A DNA stretch of 64,000 nt. Origin: Legionella bozemanae. Its GTDB lineage: Bacteria; Pseudomonadota; Gammaproteobacteria; Legionellales; Legionellaceae. The DNA lies in NCBI RefSeq assembly GCF_001648595.1, contig NZ_LBAW01000013.1, forward strand, positions 59,420 to 123,419. Reading direction: 5' to 3'. Below, one piece after another: positions 1-10,055 of the stretch (the stretch's first letter is position 1; every line of letters begins with the position of its first letter). The notes beneath the pieces were generated by a model. That model had not been told where the DNA came from. It did not search any database and saw nothing but the letters and a program-made list of their open reading frames with translations. A program made the translations under genes and the position numbers.

Positions 1-2832
1 CAAAAACAAGGGGTGCTGGTACAGCAAAAATCTACAGCGATTCTGCAATTTATTACGTTAACGTCCAAAAATAATGAATATGATGGGTTGTTTCTTGATA
101 ATTATGCGGCAATTAATATGCAAGATGAATTATCGCGTTTACCTGGGGTAGGTAACGTAATTATTTTTGGAACTGGTACTTATGCGATGCGTGTTTGGCT
201 GGATCCTAAAAAAATGTTGGCTTATTCCCTTAATCCAAGTGATGTTCTGCAAGCCATTAGTAATCAAAACCAAGAAGTTTCTTCTGGACAAATTGGCGCA
301 CCGCCAACTGCGGGGAAACAAGCATATCAATTTACGGTAAATGTACCGGGACAACTTGCTGACGTAGATCAATTCGAAAACATTATTGTGAAAACAATAG
401 CGCAAAACCCCAATCAAAGTGCTAAAGAAACCAGTACGACACAAAGTGCGCAAATTGTCCGTATTCGTGATGTAGGTCGTGTGGAGTTAGGCTCTAACAG
501 TTACAACCAGCTTGCGAGACTGAATAATAAACAGGCAGCGGCTATTGGTATTTACCAACTTCCTAATGCCAATGCCTTGCAAGTTGCTACCGAGGTACGT
601 AAAGCAGTTGCGAAAATGGCAAAAAAATTTCCTCCAGGTATGGAATATTCAATTCCTTTTGACACCACCGTTTTCGTAAAAGCTTCTGTGAACGAGGTAT
701 ATCACACTTTGTATGAGGCGGGTATTCTGGTTTTGATTGTTATTCTCCTTTTCTTACAAAACTATCGTGCTACCTTGGTACCCACTACTACAGTACCAGT
801 GACCATTATTGGTGCGTTCTTTGCGATGCTTTTATTAGGTTATTCCATTAACTTGTTAACTTTATTTGCACTTGTTTTAGCAATTGGTATTGTGGTTGAT
901 GACGCGATTGTGATTGTTGAGGGTGTAACCCAACATATTGAACGAGGCACTCCACCCAAACAATCGTCAATTAATGCTATGGCCGAATTAATGGGTCCTA
1001 TTATTGGGATTACGCTTGTGTTAATGGCGGTATTCGTTCCTGCAGGTTTTATGCCGGGCTTAACCGGTGCTATGTATGCTCAGTTTGCGTTAGTTATTGC
1101 GGCAACTGCATTTATTAGTGCCATCAATGCGATGACTTTGAAGCCTACCCAATGTGCCTTGTGGCTCAAGCCCGTTGACCCGCAGAAAAAGAAAAATATC
1201 ATTTTTCGTTTATTTGATAAGTATTACTATCCTATAGAAAATTTCTATCTTCGCTTCATCGATAGGCTTGTTCATAAAAATAAAACAGTATGCATCATTG
1301 GTATTGCCCTAGTCATTTTAGCGATTTTAGGTTTAACACGTATCCCCACGGGGTTTATCCCACTTGAAGATCAGGGATATGCGATGATGAACGTGCAATT
1401 GCCCGATGGTTCCAGTTTAGGCCGCACGGAGGCTGTTTTACACGATTTAAGCGCGCAAGTATCTAAACTTGGTGGCGTAGAAAATGTGATCAGTATTACT
1501 GGGATCTCGCTTTTGGATAGCAATGCAAGCCTTGCCAATGGTGGTGTTCTTTACGTGATATTTAAAGATTGGGACGTGCGGGGTAAAAAAGAAGATTTGC
1601 TGGCGATGTACAAACAACTGAACGCGATCGCAGAAAAAACCTTAGGCGCTAAAATATTGGTTATGATCCCCCCGCCAATTCAAGGCTTAGGTATGTCTGG
1701 TGGCTTCCAAATGCAACTTGAGTTGCAAGACGGCTCATTTGATTATCAAAAATTGCAAACGGCTACAGATCAGTTGATTCGTTATGCCAGCCAGCAGCCT
1801 GAGTTGCAACGCCTGATGACTTCGTTTCGCGCTTCAGTGCCGCAGCTTGCTGCCCCAATTAATCGAGTCAAAGCAGAAGCTTTGGGCGTTTCTGTAGGCG
1901 ATGCATCAAACACGTTACAGACCTATCTTGGCTCATCTTATGTGAATCTTTTTTCAAAATTCGGGCAAGTATTTCAGGTTTATGTGCAGGCAGACGCAGA
2001 GGCACGCAAGACGGTTGGTGATGTCCGTAATTATTATGTAAGAAACAAATCGGGGGAAATGGTGCCTCTGGGAACACTGACTGATATGTCGTCTACCGTA
2101 GGGCCTTCCATTATTTCGCTTTATAATTTATACCCTTCCAGCAATATTTATGGTTCGGCCGCGCCAGGTTACAGCTCAGGCCAAGCCATGGCAGTGATGG
2201 AGCGGCTCGCAAAAGAAGTTTTGCCTGCAGGTATCTCTTATGAATGGACCAGCACCGCCTATCAGGAGAAAATTGCGGGAAACATGAGTTATTATATTTT
2301 TATCCTGTCCCTCATTTTAGTGTATCTGATTTTGGCAGGTCAATATGAAAACTGGATCGCTCCTGCCGCGATTTTGTTAAGCGTGCCTTTAGCTTTAATT
2401 GGAACGGTATTGGTTTTATCGGCCCTAGGCCTTTCCAATAATATGTATACCCAGATCGGGATTTTGCTGCTTATTGCGTTGGCAGCGAAGAACGCTATTT
2501 TGATTGTTGAGGTGGCGCGAGAACAACACGAACTGCATAACAAATCCATCATGGAGGCTGCAGTAATTGGTGCTAAAACACGTTTTCGTCCTATTTTAAT
2601 GACTTCGTTCGCTTTTATCCTGGGAGTTATGCCTTTAGTATTCGCCAGTGGTGCGGGCGCTAATGCACGACGCTCGATTGGGATTGCTGTATGCAGTGGA
2701 ATGCTGGCTTCAACATGCCTTGCCGTGGTATTCGTTCCTGCATTTTTTGTAATGTTGCAAACTTGGCATGAAAAAAGAAAGACAAAAAAACATGCCAAAC
2801 AGCAAAATTTTGGTAAAGAGGCTGAGTTTTAA
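1..2832 (+). CDS. RND multidrug efflux permease, HAE1/AcrB family (5' truncated by window edge)
   Basis: Inner-membrane proton/drug antiporter subunit that would work with a periplasmic adaptor and a TolC-like outer-membrane channel. The reading frame is open from base 1, so the true start lies upstream; 943 codons are visible and roughly 100-120 N-terminal residues are missing compared with the usual 1030-1050. Visible hallmarks are the porter-domain segment around PGVGNVIIFGTG, the TM4 acidic pair in GIVVDDAIVIVEG (about residues 298-310), the GFIPLEDQGY segment after the mid-protein TM helix, and the TM10 lysine in ALAAKNAILIVE near residue 830. The C-terminus is short and basic. A GTG at position 13 is in frame but falls inside the conserved porter domain, so it is not the start. 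The family is clear; the substrate cannot be read from sequence. Confidence 0.95.
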   Translation, partial: QKQGVLVQQKSTAILQFITLTSKNNEYDGLFLDNYAAINMQDELSRLPGVGNVIIFGTGTYAMRVWLDPKKMLAYSLNPSDVLQAISNQNQEVSSGQIGAPPTAGKQAYQFTVNVPGQLADVDQFENIIVKTIAQNPNQSAKETSTTQSAQIVRIRDVGRVELGSNSYNQLARLNNKQAAAIGIYQLPNANALQVATEVRKAVAKMAKKFPPGMEYSIPFDTTVFVKASVNEVYHTLYEAGILVLIVILLFLQNYRATLVPTTTVPVTIIGAFFAMLLLGYSINLLTLFALVLAIGIVVDDAIVIVEGVTQHIERGTPPKQSSINAMAELMGPIIGITLVLMAVFVPAGFMPGLTGAMYAQFALVIAATAFISAINAMTLKPTQCALWLKPVDPQKKKNIIFRLFDKYYYPIENFYLRFIDRLVHKNKTVCIIGIALVILAILGLTRIPTGFIPLEDQGYAMMNVQLPDGSSLGRTEAVLHDLSAQVSKLGGVENVISITGISLLDSNASLANGGVLYVIFKDWDVRGKKEDLLAMYKQLNAIAEKTLGAKILVMIPPPIQGLGMSGGFQMQLELQDGSFDYQKLQTATDQLIRYASQQPELQRLMTSFRASVPQLAAPINRVKAEALGVSVGDASNTLQTYLGSSYVNLFSKFGQVFQVYVQADAEARKTVGDVRNYYVRNKSGEMVPLGTLTDMSSTVGPSIISLYNLYPSSNIYGSAAPGYSSGQAMAVMERLAKEVLPAGISYEWTSTAYQEKIAGNMSYYIFILSLILVYLILAGQYENWIAPAAILLSVPLALIGTVLVLSALGLSNNMYTQIGILLLIALAAKNAILIVEVAREQHELHNKSIMEAAVIGAKTRFRPILMTSFAFILGVMPLVFASGAGANARRSIGIAVCSGMLASTCLAVVFVPAFFVMLQTWHEKRKTKKHAKQQNFGKEAEF

Positions 2833-2868
2833 CCAAATATCCAAACCTTAAGCGTCTTATTTTAAATC

Positions 2869-2900
2869 GTAGCCTGGGTGCAGCGCAGCGGAACCCGGGA
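2869..2900 (+). repeat. REP-like dispersed palindromic repeat, copy 1
   Basis: The unit begins GTAGCCTGGGTGCAGCGCAG and ends in CGGAACCCGGGA. The same unit recurs at 14113-14143 and, inverted, at 14171-14202. It contains a short self-complementary GCAGCGCAGCG core and sits just after the RND stop codon, a usual site for REP-type elements. Confidence 0.7.
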
Positions 2901-3025
2901 TTTTACTATTCCAGTTAACTCCAGACTACCTGACTTGCAGCACCTTTTTGAATTTATATCACGTAAGGCTAAGGTAATATTTACGTGCTAAAATATAATC
3001 ATAAAGCCTAAGTAGGAGCCGATGC

Positions 3026-6000
3026 ATGGCACTCTCAAAAATTCTTAAAGATCTTATCGCTGTAGGTGAAGGACATTATCAAGAAGAATTTGGAAAACTA
3101 AGAGATGATGTCAAAATTGCAATTTATCAGAAATTACTCTTTAAAGCAGGCGAAACACCCGAGGGAAGTGACGCACGAAAAGCCTTGAAAAGTATAGATG
3201 ATGGTTTCGAAGGATTAGATCCGGAAGTACGAAAAGGCATAGAAATCGAACGCAAAAGGTATGCTACAGCCAAAGCCAATGCCATTTATCAAGATTACCT
3301 ATATCAAAAAGTTTTAGAAAAAGTAACCAAAGGTAAAGATCCCGTAGAACTACAAAATGGCTTGATGTTTGAGCCGCAAGGACGTTTAGTTTACGAGCTA
3401 ACACTAACAATAGAAGAACAAGAAGAAGTTCTTAAGAAGATAGAAGGTTCTTTAAGTATAGAAAGTATTGAGGGAAGACATCCTATAGATATCAAACAGG
3501 GGCTTAAGCAAGTCCTTGGTGGTCGTACACCTACTGATACTACTTTATGTTCTATTGATTTAAGCGGCCCCCGTCTCCCTGAAAAAGGCGCTGAAGTATA
3601 CAAGAAACTACAGGAAGAGTATAAAAAAATATATGGGGGACAGAGGGTTCTTCGTCATCAAAGAGCGAGTATTGTTGCCTCTTTTGAAGAAACTTATGCT
3701 CATATGTGTTTAATGGCAGGAACCTTTGAAAGGCGCTCCATAACCTATGGTGATAAGAATACAATTAGTAAAAAGGATTGGCAAGACATTCGCCATAAAG
3801 CAGCCTTGAAGCTCCAGGATGAAGTGGCCAAAGTTTATAAAAAAGCTGTAAAAAATGCCACTGATTCAAATGGTAAGGTTGATGTAGATAAACTTAATAA
3901 AAATTTAGCCAAAGAAAGAGTCAGATTGGCTCAATCCGCAAAAAAGATACTCATAGAAGGAGTCGTTGCGCATTTAAAAGAACACGCATTGTTATCTTTA
4001 GTATTTAATGAAGAAGGAAAGTTAATTTCAGGAAAATTAACGAAAAAAGAACAAAAGGACCTACTTCAGAAACGTCAGGATTTAGTATTTGATGAAGAAG
4101 GAAAGTTAATTTCAGGAGAATTAACAAAAGAAGAACAAGAGGATCTACTTCAGAAACGTCGGGGTTTAGTATTTAATGATAAAGGAGTGTTAACTTCAGG
4201 AGAGTTAACAAAAGAAGAACAAGAGGATCTGTTTAAGAAGCGTAGAGAATATGTTTTAGAGTACACGCAAAAACTAAGCAGTAGTTTGAATAAGCACAAA
4301 TTTACTGCGCAGACGGCTACAGGATTCGATTATTTTTACACGTCTAATTACCTGCAACAGGGAATGTTAATAACCGGAACCCAACATACAGCGCATGAGA
4401 AACCTTCATTTATTCCAGGGCAAGTAGTAGAAGATCAAGCTGCTTTTAGGAGAGTTACCTATACTTATCGAGATGAAAAGGGTGCTTTACATCCTACGAC
4501 CGCTGTGAGTGCGCGTATACCCTCACCAGCACTGGTTTTTCATCCCTCGATGAGTGCTCAGGATATTAAAGATGATCTTGTAAAAAAATTCGGTTTTCTC
4601 CACGAGCAAATGCGTGCCATGCGTGGAGGAAAAAACGGTCCTGTGGTAGAGAATTTATTCACTTCGTTTCATTCAGAAGCATTTGAGACTATAGGAGATA
4701 ATAATAACAAACAAAGAGCCAGTGCGCTCTATATGATCCAGGCCATGCATGATTTTAACACCCCATGGAGCATACGGGTGAAAAAACTCGAAAAACAACT
4801 CGAGAAACTTGTTGAGGAAAAACCTGCAGTACTACTCGAGGAGCAACTCGATATGTCTCCAGAGGAAAAGCTTACAGCGTTCAAAACGCAACTCGATCAG
4901 CTTGAAGAGAAAAGACTTCTAACAGAAGAAGAAGAGCAATATAAGAAAAAACTTGATAAGCTAGGAGTAGAATTAGAAAATGCAAGAGAACAAGCGTTAA
5001 TACAAGCTCAAGAACGACTACCAAAAAATAATTTCTTATACGTACAAAATATTGGTACCAACCGCCACACTCGGGATTTAGGTTATCGAGATGATAGAAG
5101 CATGGTTACTGGCTCTGTGGAACTGGACGATATTACTTTAAGTGCCGAAATGGCCATGCTGCACACTCTGCAAGAAAATAGTGCTTATTTAAGTCAAGAA
5201 GTAAAGGATAAAATCACTAATATCAATGCTCAAGTACTTGAGCATTATCATACTTTTTTAAACGAGGAACAGAGGCCAACATATTTCGCTGAGTCAGAAG
5301 CAGGTAAGAATTTAATTAAGGAGATCAGAGCATTTAAAAAAGGATTAGAAAGCGACTTATCGCAAGAGGATGTTGACGATTTACCTTTACTGGCTTCCAA
5401 TGCTCTTGTAAGAATGATTGCCACCAACCAGCATTGGGATGTGCGCTATGGTCAACTGAGTCAAGCGCTTAGTATGTACATCGAATGGGCATCAACTGGT
5501 GGCTGTAAAAGTGGAAATGAGCGCAATCAGGATGTCATGTTACGTTTTGCTTTATTGAAAAGTATTCATGAGCGTGTAGAGCATGCTGGAAATACGGATG
5601 GATTGCAAGATCATGAACGAGCCATTTACGAGCAATTAAAAGCTTATGCTAAAGGACAAACAGCCGATCCCGATGACTTACGCGCTGCTATAGCAGTGTC
5701 AGTAAGCAAATGTAATTTACACGGTGGTGCGGCAGCAATTTCTCGAGAAGACCAAGGTGGCGCTGCGAAAGTAAGCAGCTTTTCATTCGTACAAGATATA
5801 AAAAATCCTTTCTTGCGTTGGACTGCGCGAATTGGTCTTGGAGTGTTTGCTCTAGCAACTGCACCCTTATTACTGATTCCTGCAGTTAGAAAATTCTATA
5901 TCTCTCAATTAATTGATACTAATAATGCTGCAGATAGAGAAATGAACCTTGATGCTACCGGTGCAAGTAAAACCCAAGCACATAAAGGCCAAGATAAACG

Positions 6001-6343
6001 AACTCGTGAGGTAATTTTAGAGGTATTAAAGGAAGACGAATTCTTTAATAAGAAGAAAGGTGGGACAGAATTAACGAGCGAGGAAAAGGCTGGGTTTAAA
6101 AAAACCAAGGGATCTCATGAAAGATATGAGCTGAGCGTTAAGAAGAAAGGAGTGGAAGAGGGGCTTAATCCGCTTAATGGTAGCCCTCAGCTTATGGTAA
6201 AAACCTTTGGCGTTACAGAGGTGCCAAAACCGAAAGTGGAGGCGGCACAACAGCTTCGGTCATCAGATGAGCCTAGGATAGATGATTCCAACGACCGCCA
6301 GTTGGATTCATCAGTGGTTACAGAGTATACGAAGACTATCTAA
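3026..6343 (+). CDS. Large effector-like protein with CX5R phosphatase-like motif, internal repeats and a C-terminal membrane segment
   Basis: A 1105-aa protein that I do not recognise end to end. Seen: a mostly helical, charged N-terminal half; three tandem repeats of about 29 residues (about residues 325-410) around the motif SGELTKEEQEDLLQKR; a second charged coiled region near residues 590-665; the motif CKSGNER with Cys827 and Arg833, fitting the CX5R signature of PTP-like and phosphoinositide phosphatases; and a hydrophobic segment near residues 930-955. Known: Legionella SidF and related phosphoinositide phosphatases carry CX5R motifs of the type CKSGKDR and are membrane-anchored near the C-terminus. 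Inferred: a Dot/Icm effector acting on host phosphoinositides. The motif lacks the usual Asp-Arg-Thr ending, so activity is uncertain. The start ATG has TAGGAG 9-14 bases upstream. It is monocistronic, with intergenic gaps on both sides. Confidence 0.8.
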   Translation: MALSKILKDLIAVGEGHYQEEFGKLRDDVKIAIYQKLLFKAGETPEGSDARKALKSIDDGFEGLDPEVRKGIEIERKRYATAKANAIYQDYLYQKVLEKVTKGKDPVELQNGLMFEPQGRLVYELTLTIEEQEEVLKKIEGSLSIESIEGRHPIDIKQGLKQVLGGRTPTDTTLCSIDLSGPRLPEKGAEVYKKLQEEYKKIYGGQRVLRHQRASIVASFEETYAHMCLMAGTFERRSITYGDKNTISKKDWQDIRHKAALKLQDEVAKVYKKAVKNATDSNGKVDVDKLNKNLAKERVRLAQSAKKILIEGVVAHLKEHALLSLVFNEEGKLISGKLTKKEQKDLLQKRQDLVFDEEGKLISGELTKEEQEDLLQKRRGLVFNDKGVLTSGELTKEEQEDLFKKRREYVLEYTQKLSSSLNKHKFTAQTATGFDYFYTSNYLQQGMLITGTQHTAHEKPSFIPGQVVEDQAAFRRVTYTYRDEKGALHPTTAVSARIPSPALVFHPSMSAQDIKDDLVKKFGFLHEQMRAMRGGKNGPVVENLFTSFHSEAFETIGDNNNKQRASALYMIQAMHDFNTPWSIRVKKLEKQLEKLVEEKPAVLLEEQLDMSPEEKLTAFKTQLDQLEEKRLLTEEEEQYKKKLDKLGVELENAREQALIQAQERLPKNNFLYVQNIGTNRHTRDLGYRDDRSMVTGSVELDDITLSAEMAMLHTLQENSAYLSQEVKDKITNINAQVLEHYHTFLNEEQRPTYFAESEAGKNLIKEIRAFKKGLESDLSQEDVDDLPLLASNALVRMIATNQHWDVRYGQLSQALSMYIEWASTGGCKSGNERNQDVMLRFALLKSIHERVEHAGNTDGLQDHERAIYEQLKAYAKGQTADPDDLRAAIAVSVSKCNLHGGAAAISREDQGGAAKVSSFSFVQDIKNPFLRWTARIGLGVFALATAPLLLIPAVRKFYISQLIDTNNAADREMNLDATGASKTQAHKGQDKRTREVILEVLKEDEFFNKKKGGTELTSEEKAGFKKTKGSHERYELSVKKKGVEEGLNPLNGSPQLMVKTFGVTEVPKPKVEAAQQLRSSDEPRIDDSNDRQLDSSVVTEYTKTI
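4000..4255 (+). repeat. Three in-gene tandem repeats of about 29 codons
   Basis: The repeats lie inside the 1105-aa effector-like gene. Each unit reads roughly LVF(N/D)-(E/D)-(E/K)-G-(K/V)-L-(I/T)-SG-(K/E)-LTK-(K/E)-EQ-(K/E)-DL, followed by QKR or KKR. Nucleotide identity between units is high, which points to recent duplication. Confidence 0.85.
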
Positions 6344-6677
6344 GGACATTGACTGTCTTCTTTATGCGGTTTCCAGTTTTTGTATCGTCCTGGGGAGTGC
6401 ACTGCTATTAAGTTAAGCGCCATCGTTCTTCTGCCTACGCTCCGCGGCTTGTTCCTGCGCATAAAGTGCGGTACGTAGAACGTTAGGTATATTTCATTTA
6501 AAAACATAAAGTGACATTCAAATTTCGCATGGATCGCCCAGGGCTTGTTCGCGGAGTCTGGTGAGAGTGCTCAGTTTCTGGAGCCCTAAATACGTTGCAG
6601 GGGTAGACTGAAGATTAATGGCCAGTGAGCTCTGGGTGATGGGAGTTGTTACCCAAAACATTAGATCGCTGATTCTT
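6344..6677. other. Intergenic region with degenerate dispersed-repeat fragments
   Basis: No convincing gene. The segment near 6400-6418 (actgctattaagttaag) and a segment near 6585-6610 (acgttgcaggggtagac) have counterparts at 30016-30033 and about 30071-30092, suggesting remnants of one degraded repeat or IS family. A minus-strand 60-codon frame here has no ribosome binding site and overlaps the next gene, so it is not called. Confidence 0.45.
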
Positions 6678-7547
6678 CTAAGTAAAAAATTCACGTTCAA
6701 AACTACAAAGACTTCTGATTTTTTCTTTTATTTCTTCAGATAATTCCGTCATAGACAGTGTACTCAGGGCCGCACTTTGATAGAAACGCTTAATCTCTGG
6801 ATTTTTTATCGAATCCAAATGCAATGCGATGGTTTGGACATCGCCTCTTGCTAATGGTCCTGTGAGTGATTCTGCAATACAGGCTGTTTGTTTTAAGTTA
6901 TTTAGATTCCCTTGCATTAAATTGACCATCATCCGGCGAGTTTGTTGTGTATCGATACCCGCTTTAAGAAATAATTCTTCACTACAGGATGCCAGGGTAA
7001 TTAAGTAATTCGAAGCCATGCATGCTGCAGCATGATATGCTGTTTTTGCCTCGGGTTTAATGGTAATGAGATGAGCGCCTAATTGATTGAACGAGCTTTT
7101 TAACCACGCGCATACTTCAGCATCACCCTCCAAAACACAATCAACTTGATAAAATGCAGTGGGCTCCAGGTAATTTGCTTTAAATGCTTTTAAAGGATGA
7201 AAACTCGCGACCAAGCAGCCTTGTTTTTTTAATGGAGCAAATACAGCAGAACTCAATACCCCACTGCAGTGAATAACAAAATTGCCTGGCTTTAAGACAT
7301 TACTATGTGCAAGTAGTTCTACTGCATTGTGAATGGCATCATCATTACAGCATATCCAGCTTACTTCCGCTTCGGGCAAGAGCGCAATTTTGTCAATTAC
7401 TTGACCGAAGCCAATTTCCTGGCTCGCCTTTTGTGCGCTTTCCAAACTGCGATTGCAAATGGAAAAGGCTGAGATGAGCTGAGCTTTAAATAAGGCCAAA
7501 GCGATATTTTTACCTAACCGGCCTGCGCCTATAATGTTGCAGTTCAT
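6678..7547 (-). CDS. Rossmann-fold DUF2520 protein (NADP-binding, F420-dependent reductase-like)
   Basis: A 289-aa cytosolic protein. The N-terminus shows a nucleotide-binding loop in NIIGAGRLGKNIALAL, followed by the CNRS segment expected after the second strand of a Rossmann fold. The middle has HCSGVLSS and a SFHPLKAF segment, both typical of the DUF2520/Rossmann-like pair. The C-terminal half is helical, with AAACMASNYLITL and SLTGPLARGDVQTI, matching the dimerisation domain. The substrate of this family is not established. It is a single gene, convergent with the effector-like gene to the left and divergent from the gene to the right. The start ATG is the first in frame and agrees with the family start. 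Confidence 0.88.
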   Translation of the reverse strand: MNCNIIGAGRLGKNIALALFKAQLISAFSICNRSLESAQKASQEIGFGQVIDKIALLPEAEVSWICCNDDAIHNAVELLAHSNVLKPGNFVIHCSGVLSSAVFAPLKKQGCLVASFHPLKAFKANYLEPTAFYQVDCVLEGDAEVCAWLKSSFNQLGAHLITIKPEAKTAYHAAACMASNYLITLASCSEELFLKAGIDTQQTRRMMVNLMQGNLNNLKQTACIAESLTGPLARGDVQTIALHLDSIKNPEIKRFYQSAALSTLSMTELSEEIKEKIRSLCSFEREFFT

Positions 7548-7700
7548 ATTTATTTTCTTGCCTCAATAGATTGTTGGTGAGTTATCCGCATAATGATAAC
7601 TTAGTAAAGGTATTAAAAATGCAATTTTAGCAAAAAACCATCACCATCTCGATGAATTATTGGTTATAATACTTTCAATTTGTCATATTGAGAATGAATT

Positions 7701-9998
7701 ATGCCTTATTTGCTGAAGGGAAATGCAGAACAAATTTTCCATGCTTTTGGACTGGGGTGGGTCGTTGCAGAACAAAAAGATGACACAAATATAATTGGGG
7801 ATTTTCCATCTGTTAATTTTCTGGGCACCATACAGCAAGCAATAAGACATTTTAGTATCTGGCGCAAACATGCTCTGGGGAAATATTATCTGCGTGGTAA
7901 TATGACTGCAGGAAATTTGTCCTATTTATTGGGGAGTGAGCCACTCAAAAAAGAAGAGGAAGAGTCTGCGGTTTACCATGCGCATTTAGGTTGCCAGGAT
8001 TTTGCCTACATTAATGACGTAGGAGAAAACTGCAGCATTATGGTGATGTATCGAAAGGATGACCCAAAACAGTGGGTAATCGGTTTAATGAAAAATGGCC
8101 ATGCAGAACCAAAAGACAGAGAGATAGTCTGTGTATCAAGTTTTGATTTAACCCCCTTTATTAAATCACCTGATTTTGGGGTGAGCGTTTCCTCTGTGTC
8201 ATCTATAGAACCTTTATTGCAGCAGATTGGTTCCGCTATTCCGGGCTTTTTATTACACAATGCAGTCCAGGGGAATAACGAGATTAACTTACGTTTTCAG
8301 CGTATTGCGCTATTGATACGAAAACTCCAAATAGAGCAAGAAACGGCACCTCTTCGCGACCCTATTTCTTTTGCTGAACTTAATTTATCCGCATTATTTG
8401 CAGAAAATCCGGCACTGGATTTGCTTTTTCAATACAAAATACCGGATGAGCTTCCTTTATCTGTTTCTCTGTTGAAGGAGCTTTTATCTGAATCCAGTCC
8501 ATTACGTAAAGAAATTCGGGGAATTCAATTCACTGATGATGAACGTATTAATAAAAGTCTATTAAAAATCATCATTGTATTTTACGAAAAAGGTATTCTT
8601 GATGAACAAAACCGGAAGCTGCTTACTCATCTTGAATTGATTAGAAAATTTAGCGGCTATATGAAAGATGAGACACAAATTAAGTTACTTCCCTTTTTAA
8701 TTCAACAATCCTATCCACATGATTTAATGCAACTTATTTTATCTGAGGAAGCTTATTACCGTGCTATAGACAGTTTAGTTGAGTTAGAGCCAGCACTAAC
8801 AGAAGATGTTCCTAAATTTTTTAAAGAATCTGAATTTAAAAAGCGTGAAGAATTAAAATTTATTTTTTCTTTGCCTGATGAAGACTGCAGGCGACTTTGT
8901 TTGATTTTTTGGGTTAAAGGCTCTCTCTCTGAAGATGGTTATCAACAAATCGTTGCTGCAACAAAGGAATATCCATTGTTGGCTTCCAGTTTGGTGGCTT
9001 TGGACCAAACAAAAACCATTAGTATTGAAAATCTAGAAAAGCTTGCTTTAAATCCCCACCAACATTTACAAAAATCAATTGCTCATCATTTTGCTAAAGA
9101 ATTTCAAGGGCTTCATGATGTAACATCGAGATTACGCAAGTTAACGCTTGATGAGTTAAAAGCCGCAAGCACTGCATTACTCCTATTAAAAAAATCAGGT
9201 ATTACCGCTCCTCTTGAAACATATCACTTAGTACTAGAGAAGAATAATAAAGGACAAGCCTTACGCCTGCTTTTACCTCCATTAGCAAATGAGGTAGGTA
9301 AAATACGAACGTTATTGATGGAAGTTCTTTATAGTGGCGTAGTGCACGGGATACAGACTCAAGGCAATAAAGTCCTTGCGATAAAAGATCCAGTAGAATT
9401 AGCTTTAGCTAAAAGATTGCGCGAGCGTTTTATTTGTGTCAGACAAATGCAAGACTTAAAGCTCAGAAAAGACCTGATCGAATTGGCGGCACAAGAAGAG
9501 AGTGAAGAAGCTGAGCGGTTTCGGCAAGTTATTTTGCGAGTTGAGGCTCAATGCAAAAAAATCCATGAGCGTTTATCTGGAGCTACATCATTCAGTGAAA
9601 TGCACATAAAATGGAAGGGTGCAGAAGAAGCTTATAGAAAAACATTATACACCATTTCTTATGACGCACTTATGAATCCTTATGCCGATGTGCGTCCCAC
9701 ATTAAAGAATGCTGAAAAAGAAATTCTTAAAATTGTCGATCCTGAAATTGAGTCCGATTTATATCGATTTTTATACAATGCCTTAGTGGTTATTGCTAAT
9801 ATAATTAGCTGCATCCTTTTCCTTGGCGGGGCAAATGGATATAAATACTACAAGACTGGTAATTTCTGGTTTTTTAACCAGACTCGTTCAGGAGAGGAGA
9901 TACGCGAACTGAATAAGGACGTGCTTGAGCTTATCGATCTAGAGCACTCCGATGACAATGAACTGTGCTTCTCCTTAGCATGGTGTCAAATGAGTTAA
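7701..9998 (+). CDS. Hypothetical 765-aa protein, effector-like
   Basis: I do not recognise this protein. The N-terminal 190 residues look like a compact alpha/beta domain. Residues about 200-680 are helix-rich, with many charged residues and HEAT- or armadillo-like spacing of Leu-rich helices. A hydrophobic stretch (VVIANIISCILFLGG) near residue 700 could anchor the protein in a membrane, and a short acidic tail follows. A candidate -10 box TATAAT is at 7665-7670. Large size, no enzymatic motif and a single-gene unit next to other such genes suggest a translocated substrate, but this is only inference. Confidence 0.75.
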   Translation: MPYLLKGNAEQIFHAFGLGWVVAEQKDDTNIIGDFPSVNFLGTIQQAIRHFSIWRKHALGKYYLRGNMTAGNLSYLLGSEPLKKEEEESAVYHAHLGCQDFAYINDVGENCSIMVMYRKDDPKQWVIGLMKNGHAEPKDREIVCVSSFDLTPFIKSPDFGVSVSSVSSIEPLLQQIGSAIPGFLLHNAVQGNNEINLRFQRIALLIRKLQIEQETAPLRDPISFAELNLSALFAENPALDLLFQYKIPDELPLSVSLLKELLSESSPLRKEIRGIQFTDDERINKSLLKIIIVFYEKGILDEQNRKLLTHLELIRKFSGYMKDETQIKLLPFLIQQSYPHDLMQLILSEEAYYRAIDSLVELEPALTEDVPKFFKESEFKKREELKFIFSLPDEDCRRLCLIFWVKGSLSEDGYQQIVAATKEYPLLASSLVALDQTKTISIENLEKLALNPHQHLQKSIAHHFAKEFQGLHDVTSRLRKLTLDELKAASTALLLLKKSGITAPLETYHLVLEKNNKGQALRLLLPPLANEVGKIRTLLMEVLYSGVVHGIQTQGNKVLAIKDPVELALAKRLRERFICVRQMQDLKLRKDLIELAAQEESEEAERFRQVILRVEAQCKKIHERLSGATSFSEMHIKWKGAEEAYRKTLYTISYDALMNPYADVRPTLKNAEKEILKIVDPEIESDLYRFLYNALVVIANIISCILFLGGANGYKYYKTGNFWFFNQTRSGEEIRELNKDVLELIDLEHSDDNELCFSLAWCQMS

Positions 9999-10028
9999 AT
10001 CAACGAAGCCCAAGAAAACTGCAGCCTT

Positions 10029-10055
10029 GGCCCGGAACAACTCTCCCTCCGGGCC
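10029..10055. terminator. Possible hairpin terminator after the 765-aa gene
   Basis: GGCCCGG (10029-10035) pairs with CCGGGCC (10049-10055) across a 13-base loop, and flanking CCTT/AGG bases extend the pairing weakly. It lies about 30 bases after the stop codon. The run of T after it is poor, so efficiency is doubtful. Confidence 0.4.

Noticed and set aside
2941..3025. PmrA-box-like sequence upstream of the 1105-aa effector-like gene
   Set aside because: Only a partial match (GGTAATATT) to one half-site was found; too weak to call.
6518..6700. Minus-strand 60-codon frame at the end of the DUF2520 gene
   Set aside because: Overlaps the downstream end of that gene and lies in a degraded repeat; no start signal.
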